From positions 4,092,001-4,156,000 of the forward strand of contig CP074402.1 of the NCBI GenBank assembly GCA_018388625.1: 64,000 nt of DNA, written 5' to 3'. The notes beneath the pieces were generated by a model that saw only the letters and a program-made list of their open reading frames with translations, was not told the origin of the DNA and did not search any database. Source of the DNA: Nocardiopsis eucommiae (lineage in GTDB: Bacteria > Actinomycetota > Actinomycetes > Streptosporangiales > Streptosporangiaceae). This document shows positions 40,274 through 52,138 of the stretch, in pieces. Each line of letters starts with the position of its first letter. The first letter of the stretch is position 1. The position numbers and the translations under genes are program-made.

Positions 40274-41267
40274 TCAGCGGCGGCGCAGGGGTGGTGGTCC
40301 CGTGCTGTGGCGCACCCGTAGGCGGGCCGGGACCAGCAGGGGCGTGTCCGTGTCGTGGCCGCCGAGCAGTCTCAGGAGCAGGCCCACGGCGGCCTCCCCC
40401 ACCTCGGCGGGGTCACCGGTGGCGGTGGTCAGCGCGGGGACGAGGTGGGCCGCCTCCGGGCGGTCGCCGAACCCGGCGACGCTGACCTGCCCGGGAACGC
40501 GCAGACCGGACTCCGCGAGGGAGCGCAGCACCCCGAGGGCGAGGAGGTCGTCGGCGGCGAGCACCGCGGTGACCTCCTCCCCGCCGCGCGCCGGGCCGCG
40601 AGCGCGAGTCCGGCGGCGTGACCGCCTCCGGGTCCGGTCCGGGCGGGGATCTCCGGTGCGGGTACCGGCGCCCCGGCCTCCTCCAGGGCACTCCGCCATC
40701 CCCGGGTGCGCGCCGCGTGCCCCGGTGCGTCGTCCGTGACGTGGTGCACGGTGCGGTGGCCGAGCCCGAGCAGGTGGCGGGTGAGGGCGCGGGCACCACC
40801 GAGGTGGTCGGTCCCCACCACCGCCAGGGTGTGGTGCGGGTTACCGGGGTCGGGGTCGATCACGACGGTCGGCGGCGGGTGCTGGAGGGCGGCCAGTTCC
40901 CCTCCTGGCCGGGGACGAGGGCGACGCAGCCCTCGGGGGCGTGTTCCAGCAGGCGTTCGGCCACGGCCGACAGGTCCTCGGGCGCGGCTCCGGCGTACAG
41001 CACGGTGCGTCCGGTGGCGCCCAGGGCACGCTCCATCCCGACCACCGCACGGACGGTGTCCGGGTGGTCGGGGACGGTGGTGAGCACACCGACCAGTGCG
41101 GAGCGGTGGGTGACCAGGGCGCGCGCGGAGGAGTTGCGGCGGTAGCCGAGTTCGGAGATGGCCGCGCGCACACGGGCCTCGGTCTCGGGGAGCACTCCCG
41201 GGTGGGCGTTGAGGACGCGCGAGACGGTCTGGTGCGAGACACCGGCCAGCCTGGCGACGTCGTTCAT
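40274..41267 (-). CDS. LacI family transcriptional regulator (frameshifted)
   Basis: About 331 residues after restoring bases at G/C runs 40899-40902 and 40579-40582. The LacI helix-turn-helix is typical (MNDVARLAGVSHQTVSRVLN, GVLPETEARVRAAISELGYRRN). The sugar-binding domain follows in three frames: ALVGVLTTVPDHPDT, TDHLGGARALTRHLLGLGH, TAVLAADDLLALGVLRSL, and VAGFGDRPEAAHLVPALTT. The ligand is probably a sugar; no sugar gene is near. Its position between dgt and dnaG, both housekeeping genes, is unusual and suggests a later insertion of a stand-alone regulator. Confidence 0.88.
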
Positions 41268-41444
41268 GACGGGGCCGCGTCCAGGCTGTGGGGGCATGCC
41301 CTGGTCCCTCGCTCGTACCGGTACGCTCCTGGGCGCCCCGCCACACAGGCACGGTGGCCGGACGCACTGAGCAGTGTGTGGGCTCCCGTGGTGCGCGTCA
41401 AGACCGGTGGGCGCGACGATCTCGCCCGCCTGTGGGGGGACGGG

Positions 41445-42710
41445 TCAGCGGACGAGCCGGGCGTGCAGGGCCGTGGCGGAGGTGTCCGTGAGGGAGGCGA
41501 CCTGGTCCACGACCACCCGCAGGGCCGAGGCGTCGTCGGTGGCGTTCTCGTAGAGGGCGCGGAACTGGGGGTCCAGGGCCCCGGGCGCCCCCTCCCACAG
41601 GACGGTGACGAGTTCGGTGATGGTGCGGCGCTCCTCGGCCTGGTAGATCCTGGCCTCCTCGCGGGACATGACGAAGTGCGCGGCCACCGCCTTGAGCAGG
41701 GCGCACTCCAGGAGGGCGCGGCGCGGCAGGACGAGGTCGGCGCGGTAGCGGGTGAGTCGGCCGGGTCCGTGGGCGCGGCGGGTGGCGCCCTCGGCGGCGC
41801 GGCAGAACCGGCCGATGAGTTCGCTGGTGAGGTTCTTGAGCGCGGCGAGGGACGCGAGGTCGCCGGTGAACTCGGTGGGCCAGACGGGTGCGGCGAGCAG
41901 GTCGCCGAGGACCTCGTCGAGCTCGGCCGGTTCGGCGTCGCAGTAGTAGGCGGCGGCGATCCGGCAGACCTCGGCGCGCTGGACGGGGTCGCGCAGGGCG
42001 GCCATGCTGACCAGCCCGGCGTGCAGGGCGTCCTCGACGTCGTGCACGGAGTAGGCGACGTCGTCCGCCCAGTCCATGACCTGGGCCTCGAAGCAGGTGC
42101 GTCCGACGGGCGCTCCCTCGCGCAGCCAGGTGAAGGCCTCGGAGTCGTCGGGATAGCAGTTGAACTTGTGGGTGTCGCCGCCCTCCCCGCGTCTCCAGGG
42201 GTACTTGACGGTGGCGTCCAGGGTGGCGCGGGTGAGGTTGAGCCCGGCGCTGCGGCCGTCGGGGTCGATGACCTTGCCCTCCAGGCGGATGAGCAGGCGC
42301 AGGCTCTGGGCGTTGCCCTCGAAACCACCGCACGCGGCGGCCGCCTCGTCCAGGGCGCGTTCTCCGTTGTGGCCGAAGGGCGGGTGGCCGAGGTCGTGGG
42401 AGAGGCAGGCGGCCTCGACGAGGTCGGGGTCGCACCCCAGGGCCTGGCCGAGTTCCCGGCCGATCTGGGCGCACTCCAGGGAGTGGGTCAGCCGGGTGCG
42501 CGGGAAGTCGCTCACCCCGGGCTGGACGACCTGGGTCTTGGCGGAGAGCCGACGCAGCGCGGAGCTGTGCAGGACACGGGCACGGTCCCTCTCGAACGGG
42601 CCGCGCCGCCTGCTCTTGTGTGACTCCTGGGAGTAGCGCTCGGTGTCGCGCGCGGTGTACCCGTGGGTTCCGCTCTCCGGGGTCACGGTCTCTCCGGGGA
42701 TGGTCGTCAT
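41445..42710 (-). CDS. dgt: dGTP triphosphohydrolase-like protein
   Basis: 421 residues, intact. It hydrolyses dNTPs to deoxynucleoside and triphosphate, controlling nucleotide pools. The HD metal motif is complete: [17 protein letters not shown] (His), [16 protein letters not shown] (HD) and [17 protein letters not shown] (Asp). It also has [14 protein letters not shown] near residue 50. The typical actinobacterial neighbour of dnaG, here separated from it by a LacI gene. It starts 49 bases after the DUF218 protein stop codon. Confidence 0.95.
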   Translation of the reverse strand: MTTIPGETVTPESGTHGYTARDTERYSQESHKSRRRGPFERDRARVLHSSALRRLSAKTQVVQPGVSDFPRTRLTHSLECAQIGRELGQALGCDPDLVEAACLSHDLGHPPFGHNGERALDEAAAACGGFEGNAQSLRLLIRLEGKVIDPDGRSAGLNLTRATLDATVKYPWRRGEGGDTHKFNCYPDDSEAFTWLREGAPVGRTCFEAQVMDWADDVAYSVHDVEDALHAGLVSMAALRDPVQRAEVCRIAAAYYCDAEPAELDEVLGDLLAAPVWPTEFTGDLASLAALKNLTSELIGRFCRAAEGATRRAHGPGRLTRYRADLVLPRRALLECALLKAVAAHFVMSREEARIYQAEERRTITELVTVLWEGAPGALDPQFRALYENATDDASALRVVVDQVASLTDTSATALHARLVR

Positions 42711-42759
42711 GGCCCCGAGCCTACTTCCCGGCGACGACGAAACATGTCATTGGCCCTGG

Positions 42760-43881
42760 TCAGGCCGCGTTGACACGGATGTCGCTGCTGTCGTTGAAGA
42801 TCCAGTAGTACCAAAGCGAGGCGGTTTCCCTCGTGATGTACCACAGCTGCGTCCGGCGCTCGATGACGGCGGGGCCGGAGCGCGCGGGCGAGGTGCCCGC
42901 CTCGATCCCGTGGTCCGCGGCCATCACCTTGCTGCGCAGGCTGTGCCAGGGGTCCGAGACCAGGATGGCGGTCTCCCAGCCGTTGGCCTCGAAGACCCCC
43001 TCCATGGCCTGGAAGCTCTGGAGGGTGTCGCTGCCCTCCTCGACCGCGACGACGTGGTCGGCGGGGATGCCCACCTCGATGAGCCAGTTGCGGCCCGCCG
43101 CCGCCTCGGTGAAGGCGTCGTCGGGCTGTTTGCCGCCCACCGTGACGATGTGCGGCGCCACACCGTCCAGGTACAGGACCTGCGCCTGGCGCAGTCGGGC
43201 CTCGAAGACGGGCGAGGGCACGCCGTTGTACTGGCTGGCGCCCAGGACCACGATGGCGTCGGAGGTCGCGCGGTCGTCCTGGCGGGCGGTGTACCAGACC
43301 CATCCCCAGGTGCCGGGCGGGATCGCCAGGGCGGTGACCAGGATCAGGGCGACGAGCCAGCGCACCCGGAAGCGGCGGCGCCTGCGGCGCCTGGGTGTGT
43401 GGGTGCGCGGTCCGCGGGGCGGCGGCGGGTTCCGGCGGCCGCCGCGTTCACGGGAGGGCGGTTCCTCGTACGGTTCCCCGAAGGGAGGGTCGAGGGGTCC
43501 TCGTATCCGTCCTCGGTACCGCCGCGCCCGTGGTCGTCGTCGGCGGTGTCCCGGTACGGGGAAGGTCGCGGCCCCCGCGCGTCGGCGGTCGGTCGCGGAC
43601 GAACCTGCGGGTGAAGGCGGCGCCCTGGTCGGCGGAGTCGGTCGGGTCGGCGCGGCTGAACTCCCGGGTGCCGTCGTCCGGGCCGACGGGACCGCCGGAG
43701 GCTTCGGGACGGGTGAACCGCCGGGTGCTCTCGGCCGCCGAGGCCGCACCGGCCAGCCCGTCACGGGAGAACACCTGTGTGGCCTCGTGGTCAAGGGGGC
43801 CGTGGCCGGGTCGTCCCACGGCTCGTCACCGCGACCGTCGCTCGCCGTTCGCACCGGCCCACCTCCGCTTGGTTGGATCAT
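42760..43881 (-). CDS. DUF218 (YdcF/SanA-like) membrane protein (frameshifted)
   Basis: About 374 residues. A long disordered N-terminus (MIQPSGGGPVRTASDGRGDE, then Arg/Pro/Asp-rich, about 170 residues) precedes one helix (RWLVALILVTALAIPPGTWG). The DUF218 domain follows: AIVVLGASQYNGVPSPVFEARL, HIVTVGGKQPDD, VEEGSDTLQSFQAM, AILVSDPWHSLRSKVMA. DUF218 proteins (SanA, ElyC, YdcF) act in cell-envelope or exopolysaccharide homeostasis. Three base losses lie in the disordered part, at runs 43795-43799, 43572-43576 and 43494-43497; after repair it reads YRDTADDDHGRGGTEDG. Start at ATG 43881. Confidence 0.82.
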   Translation of the reverse strand: MIQPSGGGPVRTASDGRGDEPWDDPATAPLTTRPHRCSPVTGWPVRPRRPRAPGGSPVPKPPAVPSARTTAPGSSAAPTRPTPPTRAPPSPAGSSATDRRRAGAATFPVPGHRRRRPRARRYRGRIRGPLDPPFGEPYEEPPSRERGGRRNPPPPRGPRTHTPRRRRRRRFRVRWLVALILVTALAIPPGTWGWVWYTARQDDRATSDAIVVLGASQYNGVPSPVFEARLRQAQVLYLDGVAPHIVTVGGKQPDDAFTEAAAGRNWLIEVGIPADHVVAVEEGSDTLQSFQAMEGVFEANGWETAILVSDPWHSLRSKVMAADHGIEAGTSPARSGPAVIERRTQLWYITRETASLWYYWIFNDSSDIRVNAA

Positions 43882-44142
43882 GACGCGGTACCCCCTCTGG
43901 GACGCCCGGCCCCCACCGCTGGTTCGTGGCCTCCCCGTGTGAGCGGGGACACCGGGAAGGGGAGCCGAGGTGGAACGGGTGGCCGATGGACGCCCGCGGC
44001 CCCGACCGCGTGGAGGGGGATCGGGGGCGTCGCGCTCAGGAGCGTACCGACGTCGAGAATATATCACGAAAAGGTCACGGTTGACTTTTCCGTCGACCTG
44101 GGCCGTGACGCCCGATTCTAGTGTCCCCGGACGCCCGGAACG
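43882..44142. other. Intergenic promoter region
   Basis: No gene. A strikingly AT-rich spot at 44055-44095 (minus strand: GTGACCTTTTCGTGATATATTC) probably holds the promoter of the DUF218 gene, about 180-210 bases from its start. Confidence 0.4.
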
Positions 44143-44181
44143 CCCGTGGCCGCGCCCCTGTCGCGGGGGCGCGGCCACGGG
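44143..44181 (-). terminator. Hairpin terminator of ppdK
   Basis: CCCGTGGCCGCGCCCC and its exact complement, 16-base arms with a 7-base loop, starting 14 bases after the ppdK stop codon. Confidence 0.8.
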
Positions 44182-44194
44182 TGATCGTGGGCCG

Positions 44195-46886
<2,692 letters not shown>

Positions 46887-46945
46887 GGGGGTGCTCCCTC
46901 GTTCTCTCGCGGCCGTCGGCGTGGGGTCGGCCCCTGTTGGGCGCG

Positions 46946-46951
46946 ACCCTA
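46946..46951 (-). promoter_or_regulatory. -10 box upstream of ppdK
   Basis: TAGGGT on the minus strand in GTGGATAGGGTCGC, about 60 bases before the GTG start, giving a leader of roughly 50 bases with the GAGGGAG site. Confidence 0.45.
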
Positions 46952-47245
46952 TCCACAGTCCGCACAAGCGACCCTCCATGAACCACCCTGTTTCGGCATA
47001 GTGCCTGTTCATGGACGCCAAAGAGGTCTATACCAATGGTCCAGAGGCAGAACAGGCCACCCACCCGCGAGAACGGGACTCCAGGAACTCCACCGAGGAC
47101 GTCGACGCTGGTCACGCCTGCTCGACCACCACCCCCATCCGGAGCCGGACGGGCGCGGGCGGCCCACACCGTGGCGCGACCAATCCCCCGACAGGCCCCC
47201 TCTCCCGGGACGCACTGTGCCGCGCGACACAGGATTACCATCAAG

Positions 47246-47271
47246 TAACCTACGCATCCGTAAGTTAGGCT
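47246..47271 (+). promoter_or_regulatory. Operator-like inverted repeat with -10 box
   Basis: TAAC-c-TACG-catc-CGTA-a-GTTA, a palindrome with one mismatch, overlapping a TTAGGCT -10-like element about 55 bases upstream of the hemolysin III gene. Its position fits repression of that gene, perhaps by a TetR-type protein. Confidence 0.45.
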
Positions 47272-47324
47272 TCTCGGTGTGGCCCGCCAGGGAGCGGGGT
47301 CGCCGGATCTGAAGGGTGTGAACG

Positions 47325-48022
47325 GTGTCGAAGGCGCGGGAGACAGGGAGCGTGCGAGCAGCCGCTGCCGCGGGGACCTACTGGAGGCGGTCAAGCCCAG
47401 GCTCCGGGGATGGCTCCATCTGGGCACCGCACCGCTCGCCCTGGCGGCGGGCATCGTCCTGGTGGCGCTCTCCCCCACCGCACCCGCCATGGCGGCCAGC
47501 GCGGTGTACGCGCTCAGCTCGGTGCTGCTGTTCAGCACCTCGGCCATCTACCACGTGGGCCGCTGGTCACCACGGGCCCAGAAGGTCCTGCGCCGCATGG
47601 ACCACTCGAACATCTACCTCATCATCGCGGGCACCTACACGCCGTTCATCATGCTCGTGCTGGAGGGCACCCTGCGCACGGCCATGCTCGCGCTGGTCTG
47701 GGGCGGGGCGATCGCCGGGGTCGCGTTCAAGCTCCTGTGGCTGAACGCTCCGCGCTGGCTCTCCACCGCGCTCTACCTGGCCATCGGCTGGGTCGCGGTG
47801 CTGTTCATCCCGGACCTGGTCAACGGCACCCACCCGGCCACCTGGATCCTCATCCTCGTGGGCGGCGTGCTCTACAGCGTCGGCGCCGTGGTCTACGGGC
47901 TCAAGCGGCCCGACCCCGCTCCCCGCTGGTTCGGGTTCCACGAGATCTTCCACTCCCTGACCATCGCGGCCTTCGTCTGCCACTACATCGCGGTCTCGTT
48001 CGTCGTCTACACGGCCACCTGA
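47325..48022 (+). CDS. Hemolysin III / PAQR-like membrane protein (frameshifted)
   Basis: About 232 residues with seven membrane helices. The HlyIII/PAQR signature is visible: FSTSAIYHVGRWSPRAQKVLRRMDHSNIYLIIAGTYTPF, containing the S-x(3)-H and D-H-x(2)-I-x(3)-I-A-G-x-Y-T-P motifs, and near the C-terminus FHEIFHSLTIAAFVCHYIAV with the H-x(3)-H zinc ligands. I chose the GTG at 47325 (MSKARETGSVRAAAAAG) with one G restored at 47372-47375. The GTG at 47279, in the main frame, is an alternative. Despite the name, bacterial members appear to act in membrane lipid homeostasis rather than haemolysis. Confidence 0.88.
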
Positions 48023-48029
48023 TCCCGGT

Positions 48030-48068
48030 CGGCCCTCCCACCCCGGCGTGACCTGGGCGGGAGGGCCG
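48030..48068. terminator. Bidirectional hairpin between convergent genes
   Basis: GGCCCTCCC and GGGAGGGCC arms around a 19-base loop, 8 bases after the hemolysin III stop and just before the converging PQQ-like gene's stop. Confidence 0.65.
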
Positions 48069-48076
48069 CGACGTGC

Positions 48077-50081
48077 TCAGAGCAGTCCGTGGATCTCGGT
48101 GGTGCCGGGGATCGCGAGCGCGATCACCCCCGGCGCGGGGACGAACGGAGCGAGCTCGTCCCTGTCCCCCAGCGATACGCCGTCGGCCCACACCGGGACC
48201 TCCCCGCGACGGCCTCACCCGGGACTCCGGTCCCACGGGGGACCGGAACGACCGCGTGCTCGACCATGTCGATGGCGTGCCTCTCGCTCTGCAGAGGAAG
48301 GTAGCGCGCGGAGAAGGCCAGGAGCACGTCCTCGGCGACGAGGAGGTGCTCCACCGTGTGTCGGCCGGGAACCGTCCACCCCTCCCCCTCCTGCTCGGGA
48401 AGGTCGAAGGCGAGCTCGGTCTCCCCGTTCACACCGTCGATCCGGTAGCCGATCTCCTCGCGGTCCCGGCACGCGCCCTCGAACTCGAGGGACAGGTGCT
48501 GACCGGCCATGGCGGCGGTGCCGACCACGATTCCGGGCTCGGCACCCCGGCACTCCGGCGCCGACTGGGATGCCAACGGCTCACCGGACTCCGGGTCCAG
48601 GATCACCCTGTGGGCCAGATGGAGGTAACGATCCTCCTCCTCGTCGGTCCCGTAGCGGTAGCCGACATGGAAACCGACCAGCGAGGCGTCCCAGGCCGCG
48701 CGCACGACCACGGACGGTGACCGTTCGGCAGCGGAGACGTCCTGTTCGTAGTGCCACAGATCGTCCCCACTCGCGGGATCGAATGCCCACAGTCGTACGA
48801 CGGCGTCCTGCCCGCTCTCGTTCCACCGGGCGCCGCTGAGGTGATCCACCTCCCCGCACCACAGGGCCCCCACGACGGCGCCGGACGTCGTCACCGTGTG
48901 GTTCGGCATGTCGTGGGGGTCCTGGTTCGGCAGGACGCACTCCGAGGGAGGTCCCGCGACCACAGGGGCAGGCCCGTCCGCGCGTCGAACCCGAGGACGG
49001 CCGCCCTGGTCCAGGTGACGAGGGTGTCGTCCGTGACGGTCGGGGTCGCGCCTTCCCACGACGCCGGTCTCACCGTCTCGAAGTGCGGCTCGCCGGTGAG
49101 GGCGTCCAGGCTCACGATGGCGACCCTGGCAGGTGATCCGGAGAACGACTCCAGGAACACGGTCCCTCCGTCCGGGCTCACCCCCACCCCGTGCATGGAG
49201 GCGTCCTCACCTCTGAGCCGGTAGGACCACCGCTCCTCGCCCGTGGGACCGTCCAGCATCACCAGGCTGTCCTCCAGCTGGGCGAGCACACCGTGGCCCG
49301 CCGGGAACGCGGCCCTCACGAAGGTGCCCTCCGGGGCCCGCCACGTCCAGCTGCCCCCGGTGACCGTCGAGGGCACCGGGGCGGGGGCGCCACCGGCCTC
49401 CACGACGACGGACTCGGCGTCGAACCGGAACGGAGGCGCTGGGAGCGGGATCAGTGCCGTGACCGGCCGGACCGCGACGGCCACCAGGGCCAGGGCGGCG
49501 ACCGCGCCCGCTCCGACCCCGCGCGCGACCCGCCAGGGCCCCCGGACGGCCGAGCGCGTGGACGCGCTCGGGTCTCCACCGTCGGACACGTGGGAGACGA
49601 CGACGGACACTGGCACGGTGAGGCCCACCAGCACGAGGGCGAGGAGGTACACGACGTCGGCAAGATACGCGGGTGAGAGCTCGCTCTGGATCACACGTGC
49701 GGCGTTGAGCCACTGGAACGGGGCCAGACCCAGCGCGATCGCCCCCACAAGGAGGGCGAGGATGTAGCGGATCCGGATCTCTTGGGGGCGCCTGTCCCAC
49801 ACCAGGAAGATCAGTGCGGCGACGACCACGGCGGGCCCGAACAGTCGGGCCGGGAACGGGGTGAGTTCGGACAGGCCGATGGGCGAGGGGACGGCCAGAA
49901 GGAGGAGAACGGCGCCGCTGACGGCACCCGCTCCGGCCAGGGGGAACGAGAGAAGGGCACCACGGGAGTATGGCAGCGGCCCCTGGCAGCGGACCTCGGC
50001 GGTACCGCCCTTCGGCCCGTGCTCCGCACGGCCGGGGCACTCGCCTCGGTGGCCGGGCTCGGGGCCGGCCACCGATCGCAA
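48077..50081 (-). CDS. Four-helix membrane protein with PQQ-like beta-propeller (frameshifted)
   Basis: About 668 residues. Residues 40-190 hold four or five helices (GAVSGAVLLLLAVPSPIG, FGPAVVVAALIFLVW, YILALLVGAIALGLAPF, ADVVYLLALVLVGLTVPVSVVV, GAVAALALVAVAV). The rest is an external PQQ/WD-like propeller: DGPTGEERWSYRL, VSLDALTGEPHFETV, LGFDARTGLPLWSRDLP, FDPASGDDLWHYEQD. Two base losses (48946-48948 and 48202-48205) split the propeller. The start (TTG at 50081 or GTG at 50072) lies at the stop of the HAAS gene, so translation is coupled. The propeller may bind a ligand or partner outside the cell; the role is unknown. Confidence 0.75.
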
Positions 50082-50084
50082 CGG

Positions 50085-51467
50085 TCAGGCGAAGACGAAC
50101 AACGGCGGGAACACCAGCACCACCACGGCGACCCACACCGCGTAGACCGGCAGGTAGGTGGTCTGCCACCGCTCGACGGCGGCGAACGGCCGTGTGCCCC
50201 GCACGAAGCCCAGCAGCAGCCAGGCCGACCACGCCAGGTGCACCAGCAGCACGAGGTTCAGGCCGAGGGCCGCCGTCTTGTTGGCCGTGAAGCCGAACTC
50301 CGCGATCCGGGTGAGCATGGCCGTCAGGGCGACGGCGTTCACCGCCAGCGCCGTGCCCACCAGGGCCAACTGGAGCCAGTCGAAGACCCCCGGCCGCAGC
50401 AGCGGGTCGCGCGCCGAGATCGAGTAGAGCAGCAGGAACAGGACCAGCACCAGGACCGCGTCCATCACGATCAGCAGTTCGCGGTCGACCCTGGCCAGCG
50501 GTCCGTTCACCAGCAGCGCGGCGAGGTCCGCGACCAGCATCAGCAGCGCCAACGGGGTGAAGACCTTGGCCAGGACCGGCGTGATGTTCTCCACCACGCT
50601 CTTCTTCGCCTCCACCAGCCACGCGGCCACCAGCACCGAGCCTGGCACACCGACGGGCAGGAGCCAGGCCGCGAAGAACGGGGTGATGTCCACGTCGGCC
50701 AGGCCGAGCACCGCGACGGTCAGGCCCACCAGGACCATGGAGCCGAGGGCGATCAGCACGAGGTACATCACGAGCTCGCCGGTGAACCGCACGAAGTCCA
50801 TCCGCCGCTCGTGGGATCGCCACCGGCCACCCGTGTGCAGTACGCCCACGAGCAGCCACAACAGGACCGGCGCGTGTGTCAGGGCGAGGACGGCGGTCAT
50901 TCCGGGCAGGGGAAAGGGCCCGGGGGACTCCTGGAACGGGTAGAGGTTCACAGCCAGGGCAGGGACCGCCGCGAGCGCCGCCGTCACGGCGCCCACCCGC
51001 CAGGGGGCGCGGCGCTTCCAGGCGAACCACCCCGCCAGGAAGGGCAGGATCACGAAGGGGAGGTTGCGGGTCACCACCATCCCGTCGTCGACCGTCACCT
51101 CCAACAGCTTGACCGCCAGCCCCGCGCCGAGCGCGAAGAGCAGCGTCACCCCGAGCTCGCGCCAGCGTGAGCCGCCGGTCTCCTCCTCGGCGTCGGGGAC
51201 CAGGACCAGCTGCTTCCAGAGCCGGTGGGAGTGTTCCCGCGCGAACTCCCGCGAGACCGCGTCCAGGCCGCCCATGCGCTTGACCGCGACCAGGAAGGCC
51301 TCCTCGCTGTCCAGACCACCCGACTCCAGCTCGGTGATCTGTTCGCGCAGGTGGTCCTCCATCTCCTCCACGTCCGGCGCCGAGATGACCCGACGGCGCG
51401 TCACGAAGCCGCGCCACTGGTCGATCTGCTCCTCCAGCACGTCACCGCGTGCGCCCTCGACCGTCAC
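50085..51467 (-). CDS. HAAS-domain multi-pass membrane protein
   Basis: 460 residues, intact. The N-terminal 90 residues are a HAAS signalling domain (QWRGFVTRRRVISAPDVEEMEDHL, LDSEEAFLVAVKRMGGLDAVSREFA), the partner domain of PadR regulators. About eleven membrane helices follow (for example LGVTLLFALGAGLAVKLLEV, MYLVLIALGSMVLVGLTVAV, LLIVMDAVLVLVLFLLLYS). It overlaps the PadR gene by 26 bases and is followed 3 bases later by the PQQ-like gene. By analogy with other HAAS proteins it is controlled by PadR and may feed back on it; the transported or sensed molecule is not known. Confidence 0.88.
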   Translation of the reverse strand: MTVEGARGDVLEEQIDQWRGFVTRRRVISAPDVEEMEDHLREQITELESGGLDSEEAFLVAVKRMGGLDAVSREFAREHSHRLWKQLVLVPDAEEETGGSRWRELGVTLLFALGAGLAVKLLEVTVDDGMVVTRNLPFVILPFLAGWFAWKRRAPWRVGAVTAALAAVPALAVNLYPFQESPGPFPLPGMTAVLALTHAPVLLWLLVGVLHTGGRWRSHERRMDFVRFTGELVMYLVLIALGSMVLVGLTVAVLGLADVDITPFFAAWLLPVGVPGSVLVAAWLVEAKKSVVENITPVLAKVFTPLALLMLVADLAALLVNGPLARVDRELLIVMDAVLVLVLFLLLYSISARDPLLRPGVFDWLQLALVGTALAVNAVALTAMLTRIAEFGFTANKTAALGLNLVLLVHLAWSAWLLLGFVRGTRPFAAVERWQTTYLPVYAVWVAVVVLVFPPLFVFA

Positions 51468-51837
51468 GCGAACCCCCTGCCGACTCCGGGCCCGGGTACT
51501 CGGGGCGTGGAACCGCCTCCCAGACCCGCCGGAGCGCCTCCTCGACCACGCTCCACTGCTCGCGCCGCTCGGCCAGGGCCTCCAGCCCCGCCTCGGTGAT
51601 CGCGTAGTGCTTGCGGCGCCTGCCCGCCTCCGACCGGCCCCAGGAGGCCCGGACGAGACCGTTGCGCTCCAGCCGGTGCAGCAGCGGGTACAGCATCCCG
51701 TCGGTCCAGTTCATGCGACCGTCGGAGAGCTCGTTGACGCGCTTGACGATCGCGTAGCCGTAGGACTCGCCCTCGGACAGGATTCCCAGAACCATCGGGG
51801 TGGCCGAAGCGGCGACCAGGTCCTTGTCTATGTGCAT
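51442..51837 (-). CDS. PadR family transcriptional regulator
   Basis: 131 residues, intact, ATG at 51837. PadR winged helix: ATPMVLGILSEGESYGYAIVKRV, DGRMNWTDGMLYPLLHRLERNGLVRASW, and the wing GRRRKHYAITEAGLEALAERR. The C-terminus overlaps the HAAS gene by 26 bases, implying coupled expression. It probably represses this operon through the direct repeats at 51884-51907 upstream of its own promoter. The ligand is unknown. Confidence 0.93.
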   Translation of the reverse strand: MHIDKDLVAASATPMVLGILSEGESYGYAIVKRVNELSDGRMNWTDGMLYPLLHRLERNGLVRASWGRSEAGRRRKHYAITEAGLEALAERREQWSVVEEALRRVWEAVPRPEYPGPESAGGSRDGRGRTR

Positions 51838-51872
51838 GCGTGTCCTCGTACCTCGGTGTTCCGACCCGACGA

Positions 51873-51907
51873 ACCCTAGCAGCTCTAGGCATAGCTGTTC
51901 TAGGCAT
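51873..51907 (-). promoter_or_regulatory. PadR promoter with direct-repeat operator
   Basis: On the minus strand a -10-like TAGGGT (51873-51878) is preceded by two copies of ATGCCTAGA (complement of 51884-51892 and 51899-51907), 15 bases apart. A CCTAG/CTAGG symmetry lies at 51875-51889. The repeats overlap the -35 region, as expected of an autorepressor site. Confidence 0.6.
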
Positions 51908-52124
51908 GAATCCGGGCATGGTGGTACCGCGCACGAGCGGGCTCACGGTCGTCACGATTTACTCACGCGATGGGACAAGCGGGCCGAAACCGCCCCACCA
52001 CCCCTCGGGGCTGGCGTTAGGTTGAGAACCGGTGCTCCGGCCGTGTGCGGCCGGGGCGTCGAAGAGGCGGTCGGAAACCACATCCCCCGGGTCCGGCCGT
52101 CTCTGCTGTCGCGCCCCCTTCCGC

Positions 52125-52130
52125 TAGGCT
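52125..52130 (+). promoter_or_regulatory. -10 box of a likely leaderless promoter
   Basis: TAGGCT ends 8 bases before the ATG at 52139, with no ribosome-binding site between them, suggesting a leaderless transcript for the MocR gene. Confidence 0.5.
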
Positions 52131-52138
52131 CCCCCACG

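Larger units (their letters stand above)
46887..47324. other. Divergent promoter region, ppdK / hemolysin III
   Basis: About 440 bases without a supported gene. A plus-strand ORF at 47011-47268 (MDAKEVYTNGPEAEQATH) has weak codon bias and no homologue I recognise. The ends hold the promoters listed separately. Confidence 0.45.
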
